A DNA stretch of 64,000 nucleotides from Actinoplanes philippinensis (GTDB lineage Bacteria; Actinomycetota; Actinomycetes; Mycobacteriales; Micromonosporaceae), in NCBI RefSeq assembly GCF_900113015.1, contig NZ_FONV01000001.1:496001-560000 (forward strand), written 5' to 3'. Under the pieces are notes generated by a model. It saw only the letters and a program-made list of their open reading frames with translations. It made no database searches and had not been told where the DNA came from. Below are positions 1 through 8,425 of this stretch, piece after piece. The translations under genes were made by a program, and so were the position numbers. The number at the start of each line of letters is the position of its first letter. Position 1 is the first letter of the stretch.

Positions 1-153
1 CATCTGGGCATGTCACACGTCGCTTGGCCGGGTGAACCGGTCGATGTGCGTTATCGGCGTGCGGACGGGAGTCCGGCGGCGTCAAGGTTGGATCGGGCCG
101 CGCTTGACGTGTTGGTCGACGGCCTGCCGGTGCGGGAGCGAGTCCCAACTTGA
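1..153 (+). CDS. 3' end of an unidentified protein gene
   Basis: The first frame is open from the window edge to a TGA at 151-153 and gives 50 C-terminal residues, including VAWPGEPVDVRYRRADGSP. Codon third positions are GC-rich, as expected for coding DNA here. The gene begins outside the window, and I do not recognise the family from this short basic and acidic tail. It converges on the DUF4265 gene, whose stop is about 30 bases away. Confidence 0.45.
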   Translation, partial: HLGMSHVAWPGEPVDVRYRRADGSPAASRLDRAALDVLVDGLPVRERVPT

Positions 154-185
154 GAGCCGGATCCGACCCTCCTCACGCAACGTTT

Positions 186-704
186 CTACACATCTCGATC
201 TTGCGGCTCGGCTTCCAGCCATGCGTCGCCAACGCACCCCTCCTCATAGTCCCACCAGCCATCACGGGCACCGTCGCGCAGCTGCCGCTTGACCGCCGCG
301 AGATCGGCATCAGGTGGCACGTCAAGGGCGACCATGCCGAACTGTTGAAGTCCCTCACCGGTGACTCCAAGCGGCGCGAATAGGTCAAGAACCCGTTGCC
401 GCGACCCGCCAAGCGCACCGTCCGCGAACGGGATGATCCGGATGGTGCAGTTGCCGGACCACTCCAACCGTTCGTCGGCCACCAACTGACCGTCCTCGCT
501 GCGGTGAACCCGGAAAAGATCACCGCTGGCCACATTGCGTGCGAACCAAGGCGTGTTGTCCAGCCGGACCGTGTCCGCCGTGACCGGCACTGCCCATAGG
601 CCCTCCCGGCCCACCGGCGGCCATCCGTCGTCGTCCTGCTGCAGCTCGAACACGACTTTCACGAACTGCTCGTTCGCGCCGGTCCCCGAATCCGCCTCAC
701 TCAC
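186..704 (-). CDS. DUF4265 domain protein
   Basis: About 172 residues, likely soluble and cytoplasmic. The core runs from VKVVFELQQDDDGWPPVGRE through PWFARNVASGDLFRV to a C-terminal WWDYEEGCVGDAW, which resembles DUF4265 proteins. No function is established for that family and I see no catalytic motif. The frame stays open to 947, but the upstream part is Arg/Pro/Ser-rich and looks non-coding. I therefore place the start at the GTG at 704, just before the acidic SEADSGTG lead-in; no strong ribosome site is visible, so the start is uncertain. It reads away from hsaB and seems unrelated to steroid metabolism. Confidence 0.6.
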   Translation of the reverse strand: MSEADSGTGANEQFVKVVFELQQDDDGWPPVGREGLWAVPVTADTVRLDNTPWFARNVASGDLFRVHRSEDGQLVADERLEWSGNCTIRIIPFADGALGGSRQRVLDLFAPLGVTGEGLQQFGMVALDVPPDADLAAVKRQLRDGARDGWWDYEEGCVGDAWLEAEPQDRDV

Positions 705-822
705 GGCGACAGCATGCCTGACCAGGACTTGAACGCGGCGCTTGGGTGGCTCGCCGCCGGAACTCCGGGGCGACTGCGACAGATCGTTACCGGACCTTCG
801 GAACAAAGGTGAGGTGGCCCGC

Positions 823-1383
823 TCAGATCCAGTCGGTGTGGCGGGGCCAGGACAGCAGGGTGTCGACGACCTCGGGTGGCTCGTACGGCGAAGTCGGTGT
901 GGTCGTGGTGTATCGGCTGCGATGGAAGAGCAGCGGAGTGACGTCACGGCACGGGCCGAGGGTGGTGACCAGGCCGGTGACGATGGCGTGGTCGCCGCCC
1001 GGATGCACCGCCTCGACCCGGCAGTCGGCCCAGGTCAAGGCTCCGGTCAGGACCGGCGCTCCGGACGGCGCCGGCGTCCAGTCGAGGGTGGCGAACCGGT
1101 CGGCGCCGCGGGTGCCGAAGAGGCGGGAGACGTCGCGCTGGTCGGAGGCGAGGATGTTGACGCAGAAGGTCCCGGTGGCCCGGATCCGGCGCCAGGTCGC
1201 CGAGCCGTTCTGCGGGCAGAAGAGCACCAGCGGCGGGTCGAGGGAGAGCGGCGCGAAGGCCTGGCAGGCGAATCCGGCGGGGCCGTCGGCGTCGGCCGTG
1301 GTGATGACGGTGACCCCGGTTCCGAAGTGACCGAAGACCCGGCGGAACGGCGCGGACACCGGCACGGACGGGCGGGTGGTCAA
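823..1383 (-). CDS. hsaB: HsaB, flavin reductase of the 3-HSA monooxygenase
   Basis: 186 residues, the length of mycobacterial HsaB. It reduces flavin for HsaA, which hydroxylates 3-HSA to the catechol 3,4-DHSA. The FMN-reductase core is visible: TGVTVITTADADGPAGFACQ, LSLDPPLVLFC, FCVNILASDQRDVS and GGDHAIVTGLV. The start is read as a TTG at 1383 that overlaps the hsaC stop (ATTGA), implying translational coupling; GTG codons at 1365 or 1359 would remove only six to eight residues and are possible. It is the last gene of hsaA-hsaD-hsaC-hsaB. The product is soluble. Confidence 0.9.
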   Translation of the reverse strand: MTTRPSVPVSAPFRRVFGHFGTGVTVITTADADGPAGFACQAFAPLSLDPPLVLFCPQNGSATWRRIRATGTFCVNILASDQRDVSRLFGTRGADRFATLDWTPAPSGAPVLTGALTWADCRVEAVHPGGDHAIVTGLVTTLGPCRDVTPLLFHRSRYTTTTPTSPYEPPEVVDTLLSWPRHTDWI

Positions 1384-2288
1384 TGCCCGCCGCCGGAGAA
1401 GAAGCGGTGGCCCCAGATGCTGTGCGCGGTGGTCTGCCGGGCGACCCAGGTGTCGTCGTCGACGGTGAGGCCACCGTACCCGTACTCGATGTCGAATCCG
1501 CTCGGGGTCCGGACGTAGAAGGAGACCATCTCGTCGTTGGCGTGCCGGCCCAGGGTGGAGATCATCGGGGCCTTGTTGCGGGCGCACCGGTCGATGGCAC
1601 GGCCGACGTCGTCGAGGGTCTCGGTTTCGATCATCAGGTGTACGAGGCCGGACGGCGCCGGAATCGGTGCGAGAGCGACGCTGTGGTGCCGTGGACCGCA
1701 CCCGAGGAACCGCATCCACAGCGGCTCGTCGCTCGCCGGCAGCCCCAGGTGCTCCGGGACCAGCCGCATCGAGTCGCGCAGCCGGAAGCCGAGGACCTCG
1801 GACCAGAACCGCATCGACGCGGCGTCGTCGCGGGCCGGCAGGACGACGTGGCCCATGCCCTGGCCGCCGGTGACGAACCGGGTGCCGTAGGAGCTGAGCG
1901 ACGGCCGGCTGTCGAGGGCGGCGCCGCAGAAGAACTCGAGGCGGTTGCCGGCCGGGTCGTCGGCGCTGATCAGGTGGGAGACACGGCGGTCGGCGAGCTC
2001 GTCGGCGCCGGCCGGCTTGACGGCGATGCCGGCCTCGTCGAGTACGGCGGCGAGCCGGTCAAGGGCGGCCGGACCGGCGAGCTCCCAGCCGGAGGCGGCG
2101 AGCCGGTCCCGCTCGCCGGGCACCACCACGATACGCGCCGGCAGCTCGTCCATGCGCAGGTAGACGGCGTGCGGGTCGGGGCCGCGGCCCTCGGTCATGC
2201 CGAGCACCTTGACGCCGAAGTCACGCCAGGCGGGCAGGTCGGTGGCTTCGACACGCAGGTAGCCGAGGGATCGGACGAGGTTGCTCAC
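1380..2288 (-). CDS. hsaC: HsaC, extradiol ring-cleavage dioxygenase
   Basis: 302-residue iron(II) dioxygenase that opens the catechol ring of 3,4-DHSA by meta-cleavage to 4,9-DSHA. It has two vicinal-oxygen-chelate modules. The iron ligands are visible at His147 (GMGHVVLP), His217 (GLVHLMIE) and Glu268 (FDIEYG), an offset of two from the 145/215/266 set of Mycobacterium tuberculosis HsaC. The GTG at 2288 is chosen because SNLVRSLGYLR aligns with the family start and a GAGAGGGGA ribosome site sits just upstream; the longer frame to 2351 would add an unlikely Pro/Ser tail. An 88-base gap separates it from hsaD, and its stop overlaps the hsaB start. Confidence 0.95.
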   Translation of the reverse strand: MSNLVRSLGYLRVEATDLPAWRDFGVKVLGMTEGRGPDPHAVYLRMDELPARIVVVPGERDRLAASGWELAGPAALDRLAAVLDEAGIAVKPAGADELADRRVSHLISADDPAGNRLEFFCGAALDSRPSLSSYGTRFVTGGQGMGHVVLPARDDAASMRFWSEVLGFRLRDSMRLVPEHLGLPASDEPLWMRFLGCGPRHHSVALAPIPAPSGLVHLMIETETLDDVGRAIDRCARNKAPMISTLGRHANDEMVSFYVRTPSGFDIEYGYGGLTVDDDTWVARQTTAHSIWGHRFFSGGGH

Positions 2289-2353
2289 GGGCGTGTCCCC
2301 TCTCACAGAACCAGGACTCGGGGCGGGCGCGATAGAGGAGGTGAAGGGCATCG

Positions 2354-2379
2354 GGAGGCTCGATCAGGAGGCTCGATCA
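2354..2379. repeat. Two tandem 13-bp repeats over the hsaD stop codon
   Basis: GGAGGCTCGATCA occurs twice head to tail (2354-2366 and 2367-2379), followed by a third partial GGAGG. The hsaD stop codon (2377-2379 on the minus strand) is inside the second copy. It is the smallest of several tandem repeats in this window that include or touch a gene's 3' end. Confidence 0.8.
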
Positions 2380-3174
2380 GGAGGTGAGGAAGTCGATGGC
2401 CAGGCGGTTGAACTCGTCGAATTTCTCCAGGTGGGCCCAGTGGCCACACCCGCCGAAGACGTGGAGGCGGGCGTTCTTGAGGACCTTGAGGGCGACCAGC
2501 GCGCCGTCGAGCGGGTTGACCCGATCCTCGCGGCCCCAGACGAGCAGGGTCTCGTGGCGCAGGCGGTGGGCGTCGCGCCAGAGCATCCCCTCCTCGTATG
2601 TCCGCGGGTTGCTGAAGGAGGCGCCCATCTCCTGCATGGCCCGCATGGCGGCCGGGTCCGCCGCGGCCCGGAAACGTTCCTCGATCAGCTCGTCGGTGAT
2701 CAGGGACGGATCGAAGACGAGGGTCCGCAGAAAGGCCGCGAGCCTTGCGCGGCTGGGATCCCGGCCGAACGCGGCGAGGCGTTTGACCCCCTCGGTGGGG
2801 TCCGCGGAGAAGACGTTCAGGGACAGTCCACCGGGTCCCATGAGGAGCAGCCGCCGGGCGCGTGCCGGGTGGAGCAGGGCGAAGCGGACGGCCGTCCCGC
2901 CGCCGAGCGAGTTCCCGATCAGGTCGACCTGGTCGATGCCGAGTTTGTCGAGCAGGGCGGCCAGCTCGGTGGCGGCGTGGGTGAAGTACTGCCCGGTGAT
3001 CGGGTCACCGAGCGACCCTCCGTATCCGGGCTGGTCGACCGCGAGGACGTCGAAGTGCGGGGCGAGCGCGGGGATCGTGCGCCCGAAGTTGCTCAGCGCG
3101 GACGCGCCGGGTCCGCCCCCGTGCAGCAGGACGACCGGCGAGCCGGCGCCGTCCCGATGGAAGGCCAGGGTCAT
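2377..3174 (-). CDS. hsaD: HsaD, C-C bond hydrolase (4,9-DSHA hydrolase)
   Basis: 265-residue alpha/beta-hydrolase that splits the meta-cleavage product 4,9-DSHA into 2-hydroxyhexa-2,4-dienoate and the C/D-ring acid DOHNAA. The oxyanion-hole segment LLHGGGPG (26-33 in family terms; here near residue 17), nucleophile Ser89 in GNSLGG, Asp217 in GREDRVNP and His245 in CGHWAHLE complete the triad. Compared with mycobacterial HsaD, about 20 N-terminal residues (a first beta-strand) are missing, and no earlier in-frame start is available. The ATG lies one base after the hsaA stop. The product is soluble and acts between HsaC and HsaE. Confidence 0.93.
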   Translation of the reverse strand: MTLAFHRDGAGSPVVLLHGGGPGASALSNFGRTIPALAPHFDVLAVDQPGYGGSLGDPITGQYFTHAATELAALLDKLGIDQVDLIGNSLGGGTAVRFALLHPARARRLLLMGPGGLSLNVFSADPTEGVKRLAAFGRDPSRARLAAFLRTLVFDPSLITDELIEERFRAAADPAAMRAMQEMGASFSNPRTYEEGMLWRDAHRLRHETLLVWGREDRVNPLDGALVALKVLKNARLHVFGGCGHWAHLEKFDEFNRLAIDFLTS

Positions 3175-3175
3175 G

Positions 3176-4342
3176 TCACACCATCGCGTCGTTGAGCGGC
3201 AGGCCGAACTCGCCTCGGCCGTACATGGACAGGGCCCGTTCCGGGTCGTTGATCGCGTGGACGCGGCCGGAGTGCGCGTCGCGCCAGAAACGCTGGATGG
3301 GAGTGCCGACGGCGAGCGCCCGGCCGCCGGAGCTCTCGAAGAGACGGTCGACGGCGCGGATCGCCAGCGCGGTCCCGCGGACCTGGTCGCGGCGGATCCG
3401 CAGCCGCAGCGGCATGGGGAGCTTGGCGCCGGCGGTGGTCAGGTCCATGAGCTCGCGCATGTTGGTCTGCAGGGCGTACCAGGCGGAGTCGATGTCGGCC
3501 GCGGCCTCGGCGACACGCACCTGGGCGTGCGGGTCCTCGGCGGCCTTGACCCCGGCGTAGGCGGCACGGACCCGTTCGCGGGTGTAGTCGACGTGCGCGC
3601 GGTAGGCGCCGGTCGCCATGCCGATGATCGGCGTGGTGATCGCATAGGTGAAGATCGAGGCGTAGGGGATCCGGTACAACGGTCCCGGGTTCTGCTCCTG
3701 GCCGGGGCAGACGCAGCGTGCGGTGTCGTTGAAACTGAGCGACCGGTGCTCGGGGACGAAGGCGTCGTCGACGACGATGTCGTTGCTGCCGGTGCCGCGC
3801 AGGCCGACGGTGTGCCAGACGTCCTCGATCGTGTAATCCGAGGCCGGCAACAGGAAGGTCCGGAAGTCGGCGGGTGTGCCGTCGTCGCCGGGCGGGACGA
3901 TGCCGCCGAGCAGCACCCAGGTGGCGTGGTCGCAGCCGGACGAGAAGCTCCAGCGGCCGTTGACCCGGTATCCGCCGTCGACCCGGCTGATCCTGCCGGT
4001 GGGCGCGTAGGACGACGACATCCGGGTGCCCGGGTCGCCGCCCCAGACGTCCTGCTGGGCGCGATCCGGGAAGAGGCCGAGCTGCCAGGCGTGCACGCCC
4101 ACCACCGAGGCGACCCAGCCGGTCGAGCCGCAGGCCGAGGCGATCTCACGCACGCAGGTGAGGAAGTCGAGCGGGTGCGCCTCGTGGCCGCCGAAACGGG
4201 CGGGTTGGAGCAGGCGGAAGAAGCCGGTCTCGGCGAGGGCCTTGACCGTCTCCGGGGCGAGCGAGCGCCGGTCCTCGGTCTCCTGCGCGTGCTCTCGCAG
4301 AACAGGTAACAGTTCCCGAACTCCGGCGAGGACCGCTTCCAT
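3176..4342 (-). CDS. hsaA: HsaA, 3-HSA hydroxylase oxygenase component
   Basis: 388-residue flavin-dependent monooxygenase with the acyl-CoA dehydrogenase fold. With HsaB it hydroxylates the phenolic ring of 3-HSA. Strong signatures are SACGSTGWVASVVGVH, TRMSSSYAPTG, WSFSSGCDHATWV, GLRGTGSNDIVV, IQRFWRDAHSGRVHA and the C-terminal FGLPLNDAMV. The ATG at 4342 has a GGAGGGATC ribosome site. It is first in the hsaADCB operon, transcribed away from kshA across an 81-base promoter region containing a KstR box (4389-4402), so KstR repression relieved by a steroid CoA thioester is the expected control. Confidence 0.95.
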   Translation of the reverse strand: MEAVLAGVRELLPVLREHAQETEDRRSLAPETVKALAETGFFRLLQPARFGGHEAHPLDFLTCVREIASACGSTGWVASVVGVHAWQLGLFPDRAQQDVWGGDPGTRMSSSYAPTGRISRVDGGYRVNGRWSFSSGCDHATWVLLGGIVPPGDDGTPADFRTFLLPASDYTIEDVWHTVGLRGTGSNDIVVDDAFVPEHRSLSFNDTARCVCPGQEQNPGPLYRIPYASIFTYAITTPIIGMATGAYRAHVDYTRERVRAAYAGVKAAEDPHAQVRVAEAAADIDSAWYALQTNMRELMDLTTAGAKLPMPLRLRIRRDQVRGTALAIRAVDRLFESSGGRALAVGTPIQRFWRDAHSGRVHAINDPERALSMYGRGEFGLPLNDAMV

Positions 4343-4388
4343 GTGATCCCTCCAGGCTGGTTGGCCGCGTGTCGAGCGACCCCTATAC

Positions 4389-4402
4389 TAGAACACGTTC
4401 TA
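4389..4402. promoter_or_regulatory. KstR operator between hsaA and kshA
   Basis: TAGAACACGTTCTA is a near-perfect palindrome and an exact fit to the known KstR motif TNNAACNNGTTNNA. It sits in the divergent promoter region of hsaA and kshA, so one repressor dimer pair could close both operons. Confidence 0.88.
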
Positions 4403-4423
4403 CCTAGGGACCAGGAGTGGGAC

Positions 4424-5551
4424 ATGAGCATCAGCCAGCAACCGCGCACCATCGATGCCGGCAGACCACCGGCGAGGTTCGCCCGGGGGTGGCACTGCCT
4501 GGGGCTCGCCGACACGTTCCGCGACGGGCAGCCGCACGCGATCGAGGCGTTCGGCACGAAACTCGTGGTGTTCGCCGATTCCCACGGCCGGATCAACGTG
4601 CTCGACGGCTACTGCCGGCACATGGGTGGTGACCTCACCCAGGGCACGATCAAGGGCGACACCATCGCCTGCCCGTTCCACGACTGGCGGTGGAACGGGG
4701 AGGGCCGCTGTGTCGAGGTGCCCTACGCGCACCGGATCCCGATGCGGGCGCGTACCCGGGCGTGGACGACCTGTGAGCAGAACAGGCAGTTGTTCGTGTG
4801 GAACGATCCGCAGGGCAATCCCCCGCCGCCCGAGGTGGCGATCCCGCGTATCGAGGGTGCCTTCTCCGAGGAGTGGAGCGACTGGACGTGGGATTCGGTG
4901 CTCATCGAGGGCGCCAACTGCCGGGAGATCATTGACAACGTCGTCGACATGGCGCACTTCTTCTACATCCACTTCGCCTTCCCGACGTTCTTCAAGAACG
5001 TGATGGAGGGGCATGTGGCGGCGCAGTTCCTGCAGACCCGGCCGCGGCCCGACGTGCCGGCCTCGGCCAGCCAGTCGGGTGACGCCACGCTGCGGTCGGA
5101 GGCGGCCTACTACGGGCCGGCGTACATGATCGACTACCTGTACAACGACTGGCACGGCGTCAACATCGAGTCGGTGCTGATCAACTGCCACTATCCGGTC
5201 AGCCCGACCTCGTTCGTGCTCCAGTGGGGCCTGATCATGAAGCGGCTGCCCGGGCTCAGCACCGAGCAGGCAGCCAAGGCGGCGGCCAAGTTCGCCAAGG
5301 GCATCGGCGTCGGGTTCCTGCAGGACGTGGAGATCTGGAAGAACAAGACACGCATCGACAACCCGCTGCTCTGCGCCGAGGACGGGCCGGTCTACCAGCT
5401 CCGCCGGTGGTATGAGCAGTTCTACGTCGACGTGGAGGACATCACCGACGACATGGTGGCGCGCTACGAGTTCGAGGTGGACACGACACGGGCGGTCGAG
5501 ACGTGGGAGGCCGAGGTCGCCGCCAACCAGGCCCGGGCCGCCACCTCATGA
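4424..5551 (+). CDS. kshA: KshA, 3-ketosteroid 9-alpha-hydroxylase oxygenase
   Basis: 375-residue Rieske non-haem iron oxygenase that hydroxylates C9 of 3-ketosteroids such as androstadienedione. With KstD action this breaks ring B. The Rieske cluster ligands are Cys64/His66 (CRHMGGD) and Cys83/His86 (CPFHDW). The mononuclear iron site is in DNVVDMAHFFYIHF with His178 and His183. The ATG at 4424 follows AGGAG (4413-4417) by six bases. It overlaps the next gene by four bases (ATGA), and kshB follows that gene, giving a kshA-orf-kshB operon under the KstR box at 4389. Confidence 0.95.
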   Translation: MSISQQPRTIDAGRPPARFARGWHCLGLADTFRDGQPHAIEAFGTKLVVFADSHGRINVLDGYCRHMGGDLTQGTIKGDTIACPFHDWRWNGEGRCVEVPYAHRIPMRARTRAWTTCEQNRQLFVWNDPQGNPPPPEVAIPRIEGAFSEEWSDWTWDSVLIEGANCREIIDNVVDMAHFFYIHFAFPTFFKNVMEGHVAAQFLQTRPRPDVPASASQSGDATLRSEAAYYGPAYMIDYLYNDWHGVNIESVLINCHYPVSPTSFVLQWGLIMKRLPGLSTEQAAKAAAKFAKGIGVGFLQDVEIWKNKTRIDNPLLCAEDGPVYQLRRWYEQFYVDVEDITDDMVARYEFEVDTTRAVETWEAEVAANQARAATS

Positions 5552-6174
5552 CGGCCACCGGCCTGGCCGGCGGCGACGCCACCCCTGGTCCCGATGCCAC
5601 CCCTGGCCGCGCCCCGGACCCCGACACCGCCACAGACCGCGCCACGGACAGTCGCCGCACGCACAGGCTCGGCGCGGACAACCGTGCGGACGGTCGCAGC
5701 GCTGACAACCGCGGCACGGACGATTGCGGCGCAGACCATTGCGGCACGGACAGCCGCGCCGTGGACGATCAACGCCTGGCAAGCCGCACCGCGGACGGGC
5801 ACGCCGTGGACGAGCGCAGCGCGGACCGGCGCAGCGCGGACGGGCACGCCCCGGACGAGCGCGGCACGGACGAGCGCGGCACGGACGAGCGCGGCACGGA
5901 TGGGCGGATCGGCGGCGCTCAGGGGCGGGATGTCGCTGAGCTGGAGGAGTATCTGGCCGGCGGGCTGCGGGAGGTGCGGTGTGAGGCGTGCGGGCGGCGG
6001 GTGCGGGCCGGGAAACGCAGTGCCATGCAGACCAGCGTGCAATGGTCCGGGCCGGCGTGCGAGCGGCTGGCCGCGGTGGCGGGCGGGCGGCCGACGGCGC
6101 TCGTCCCCACCTGCCCCGAGCTGCGGGAGAGCATCGACCGGGCGGTTCGTGAGGGTCGTCTGGAGGTGAGCTGA
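5548..6174 (+). CDS. Unknown four-cysteine protein inside the ksh operon
   Basis: 208 residues, translationally coupled on both sides (ATGA with kshA, TGATG with kshB). Residues 1 to about 120 are low-complexity Asp/Arg/Ala/Thr/Gly, ending in three copies of a five-residue GTDER-type repeat. The C-terminal domain (about 125-208) looks folded, with DVAELEEYLAGGLREVRCEA, Cys145-x2-Cys148, TSVQWSGPAC with Cys171, and LVPTCPELR with Cys189. Four cysteines could bind zinc or an iron-sulfur cluster, but that is inference. Its fixed place between oxygenase and reductase suggests a role in 9-alpha-hydroxylation, for example assembly or electron transfer. I cannot name a family. Confidence 0.75.
   Translation: MTATGLAGGDATPGPDATPGRAPDPDTATDRATDSRRTHRLGADNRADGRSADNRGTDDCGADHCGTDSRAVDDQRLASRTADGHAVDERSADRRSADGHAPDERGTDERGTDERGTDGRIGGAQGRDVAELEEYLAGGLREVRCEACGRRVRAGKRSAMQTSVQWSGPACERLAAVAGGRPTALVPTCPELRESIDRAVREGRLEVS
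5660..5910 (+). repeat. Low-complexity coding repeat with 15-bp units
   Basis: The first part of the unknown ksh-operon gene is built from variants of GCGGACGGGCAC / GCGCGGCACGGACGA. Exact 15-bp units start at 5861, 5876 and 5891. All steps are multiples of three, so the frame is preserved. Confidence 0.8.
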
Positions 6175-7097
6175 TGCCCGACTTCCAGCCGGTCCGGATC
6201 GCCGCTGTGGTGCCGGAGACCGCGGATGCCTGTTCGCTGGTGCTGGAGACGACGTTCGACTACCGGCCGGGTCAGTATCTGACGGTGCGGACACCGGCCG
6301 GGGCACGCTGCTACTCGCTGTCCACCGCGCCGGGGGTCGACGACCGGCCGGCGGTGACGGTGAAACGGGTGCCGGGCGGCCAGGTGTCGAACTGGATCTG
6401 TGACCACGTCCGGGCCGGGGACACCGTCGACATGGCGGGGCCGGCCGGGTCGTTCACGCCGGACTCGTTCGACGACGACCTGTTGTTCCTGGCCGCGGGC
6501 TCGGGCATCACGCCGATCATGGGGATCCTCAAGGCGCTGCGCGGTGACCCGGTGCTCGTCTACGCCAACCGGGACGCCGAGTCGATCATCTTCCGGGACC
6601 GGCTCGACGCGATGCTGCCGGTGATTCACTGGCTGGACAGTGAGCGGGGTGTCCCTACCGCGGAGTCACTCAGGGAGTTGACAACGCCGTACGTCGGCAG
6701 GGAGGCCTTCATCTGCGGACCGGAGGCCTTCGTCGCCGTCGCCGAGAAGGCGCTGCTCGCGGCCGGCATGGCGGCCGCGAGCATCCGGGTGGAGCGATTC
6801 GAGCCGGAACCGGTCGAGAGCCGGGCCGCGGTCGCCGAGGTGACGATCGACGGGCAGACCCACGTGCTGCCGTGGGCGCCGGGCAAGCGGCTGCTCGACG
6901 TCATCATCGACGCGGGACTCAATCCGCCCTATTCGTGCCGGCAGGGTCAGTGCGGAGCGTGCGCGGTTCGCCTGGTCAGCGGCGAGGTCACCCTGGTCAA
7001 CAACGAGATCCTCGACGAGGAGGACTTCGCGGAGGGTTACACCCTGGCCTGCCAGGCGGTTCCGTTGTCCGACTCGGTCACGGTCACCTATTACTGA
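6174..7097 (+). CDS. kshB: KshB, 3-ketosteroid 9-alpha-hydroxylase reductase
   Basis: 307-residue electron-transfer partner of KshA. It carries a ferredoxin-NAD(P)H reductase module followed by a plant-type [2Fe-2S] ferredoxin. FAD binding is shown by RCYSLS (45-50), nucleotide binding by FLAAGSGITPIMGILK, and the cluster by Cys255, Cys260, Cys263 and Cys293 in CRQGQCGAC...C. It passes electrons from NAD(P)H through FAD and the cluster to the KshA Rieske centre. The ATG overlaps the previous stop by one base. About 310 bases of repeat-rich DNA separate it from the convergent hsaF. Confidence 0.94.
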   Translation: MPDFQPVRIAAVVPETADACSLVLETTFDYRPGQYLTVRTPAGARCYSLSTAPGVDDRPAVTVKRVPGGQVSNWICDHVRAGDTVDMAGPAGSFTPDSFDDDLLFLAAGSGITPIMGILKALRGDPVLVYANRDAESIIFRDRLDAMLPVIHWLDSERGVPTAESLRELTTPYVGREAFICGPEAFVAVAEKALLAAGMAAASIRVERFEPEPVESRAAVAEVTIDGQTHVLPWAPGKRLLDVIIDAGLNPPYSCRQGQCGACAVRLVSGEVTLVNNEILDEEDFAEGYTLACQAVPLSDSVTVTYY

Positions 7098-7408
7098 CGG
7101 GCGACGGATCACGGGCGGCAGACGACGGACAGCGGGCGGCGGACCACGGATCACGGACAGCCGATCACGTAAGCGGATCACGGACGGCGGGCGGCGGACC
7201 GCGAGCGACGGAGGCGCACGACGGGCGACGGACCGCGGACGACGGACCGCGCACGACGGGCGACGGACCGCGAGCGACGGACCGCGCACGACGGGCGACG
7301 GACCGCGAGCGACGGGCGACGGGCGGCGCACGACGGACGCGCACGACGGGCGGATGCCGCCTTTCGTTGCTTCTCGCTGAGCGATCCGGGGGAGCTTCGC
7401 CCCGCGGG
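7098..7408. repeat. Repeat-filled gap between kshB and hsaF
   Basis: No gene is supported here. The gap is made of CGGATCACGG-like and GCGCACGACGGGCGACGGACC-like units. A 35-bp tandem unit starts at 7214, 7249 and 7284, with degenerate copies near 7326 and 7339. It lies between convergent 3' ends and begins right at the kshB stop. No simple hairpin with a T tract is visible, although the array could form secondary structure and stop transcription. Confidence 0.75.
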
Positions 7409-8425
7409 CTATCCGTGGGCGGCGAGTTCCCTGGCGATCGTGATCAGCTGGTCCTCCTGGCCGCCGACCAGTCGCCGTTCACCGGCCTTCACCAGGATCT
7501 CCGCGCCCGAGACCCGGTAGCGTTCGGCGAGTGCGTACGCGTGCATGAGGAAACTGGAGTAGACCCCGGCGTACCCCATGATCAGGGCCATCCGGTCCAG
7601 CTTGCACTCGTCGGTCATCGCCGGGCGTACCACGTCCTCCGCCGCGTCGACGATCTTGAAGAAGTCGACTCCGGTGCGGATGCCGAGCTTGTCGCAGACG
7701 CCGACGAACGCCTCGACCGGGGTGTTGCCGGCACCCGCCCCGAACCGCCGGGTGCTGCCGTCGATCTGCTTCGCCCCGGCCCGGTAGGCGAGCACCGAGT
7801 TCGCCACGCCGAGCCCCAGGTTCTCGTGCCCGTGGAACCCGACCTGCGCGTCGGCGCCCAACTCGGCGACGAGGGCGGCGACCCGGTCACCGACCTGGTC
7901 GAGGACGAGCGCCCCCGCCGAGTCGACCACGTAGACGCACTGGCAGCCGGCGTCCGCCATGATCCGGGCCTGCTCCGCGAGGCGTTCCGGCGGTGACGAG
8001 TGCGCCATCATCAGGAAGCCGACCGTCTCCAGGCCCAGGTCGCGGGCGATGCCGAAATGCTGGACGGCGATGTCGGCCTCGGTGCAGTGGGTGGCGATCC
8101 GGCAGACCGTGGCGCCGTTGCCGGCGGCGGCCCGGATGTCGTCGAAGACGCCGACACCGGGCAGCATCAGGAACGCGATCTTCGCGCGGGTGGCGGCACG
8201 GACCGCCGCGCTGATCAACTCCTGTTCGGGGGTGTGGCTGAGCCCGTAGGTGAACGACGACCCGCCCAGTCCGTCACCGTGGGTCACCTCGATGACGGGG
8301 ACGCCGGCGTCGTCGAGGGCCGCCACGATCGCGGTGACCTCGGTGACGGTGAACTGGTGCCGTTTCGCGTGCGACCCGTCCCGCAAGGACGAGTCAGTGA
8401 TCCTGAGATCGCGCAAGTTCCTCAC
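7409..8425 (-). CDS. hsaF: HsaF, 4-hydroxy-2-oxohexanoate/valerate aldolase
   Basis: 338-residue DRE-TIM aldolase that cleaves 4-hydroxy-2-oxohexanoate to pyruvate and propanal (acetaldehyde from the C5 analogue), channelling the aldehyde to HsaG. Metal and catalytic motifs are [51 protein letters not shown] and [12 protein letters not shown]. The GTG at 8425 aligns with the mycobacterial start and overlaps the hsaG end by 32 bases. It is the last gene of the flavoprotein-hsaE-hsaG-hsaF operon. The length matches the family. Confidence 0.95.
   Translation of the reverse strand: MRNLRDLRITDSSLRDGSHAKRHQFTVTEVTAIVAALDDAGVPVIEVTHGDGLGGSSFTYGLSHTPEQELISAAVRAATRAKIAFLMLPGVGVFDDIRAAAGNGATVCRIATHCTEADIAVQHFGIARDLGLETVGFLMMAHSSPPERLAEQARIMADAGCQCVYVVDSAGALVLDQVGDRVAALVAELGADAQVGFHGHENLGLGVANSVLAYRAGAKQIDGSTRRFGAGAGNTPVEAFVGVCDKLGIRTGVDFFKIVDAAEDVVRPAMTDECKLDRMALIMGYAGVYSSFLMHAYALAERYRVSGAEILVKAGERRLVGGQEDQLITIARELAAHG

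Noticed and set aside
1..153. Transposase or integrase C-terminus
   Set aside because: The 50 residues carry no catalytic motif and no terminal inverted repeat or target duplication is visible nearby.
2384..4309. Long plus-strand open frame across hsaD and hsaA
   Set aside because: It is a Pro/Arg/Ser-rich mirror of two well-supported minus-strand genes, a common effect in high-GC DNA.
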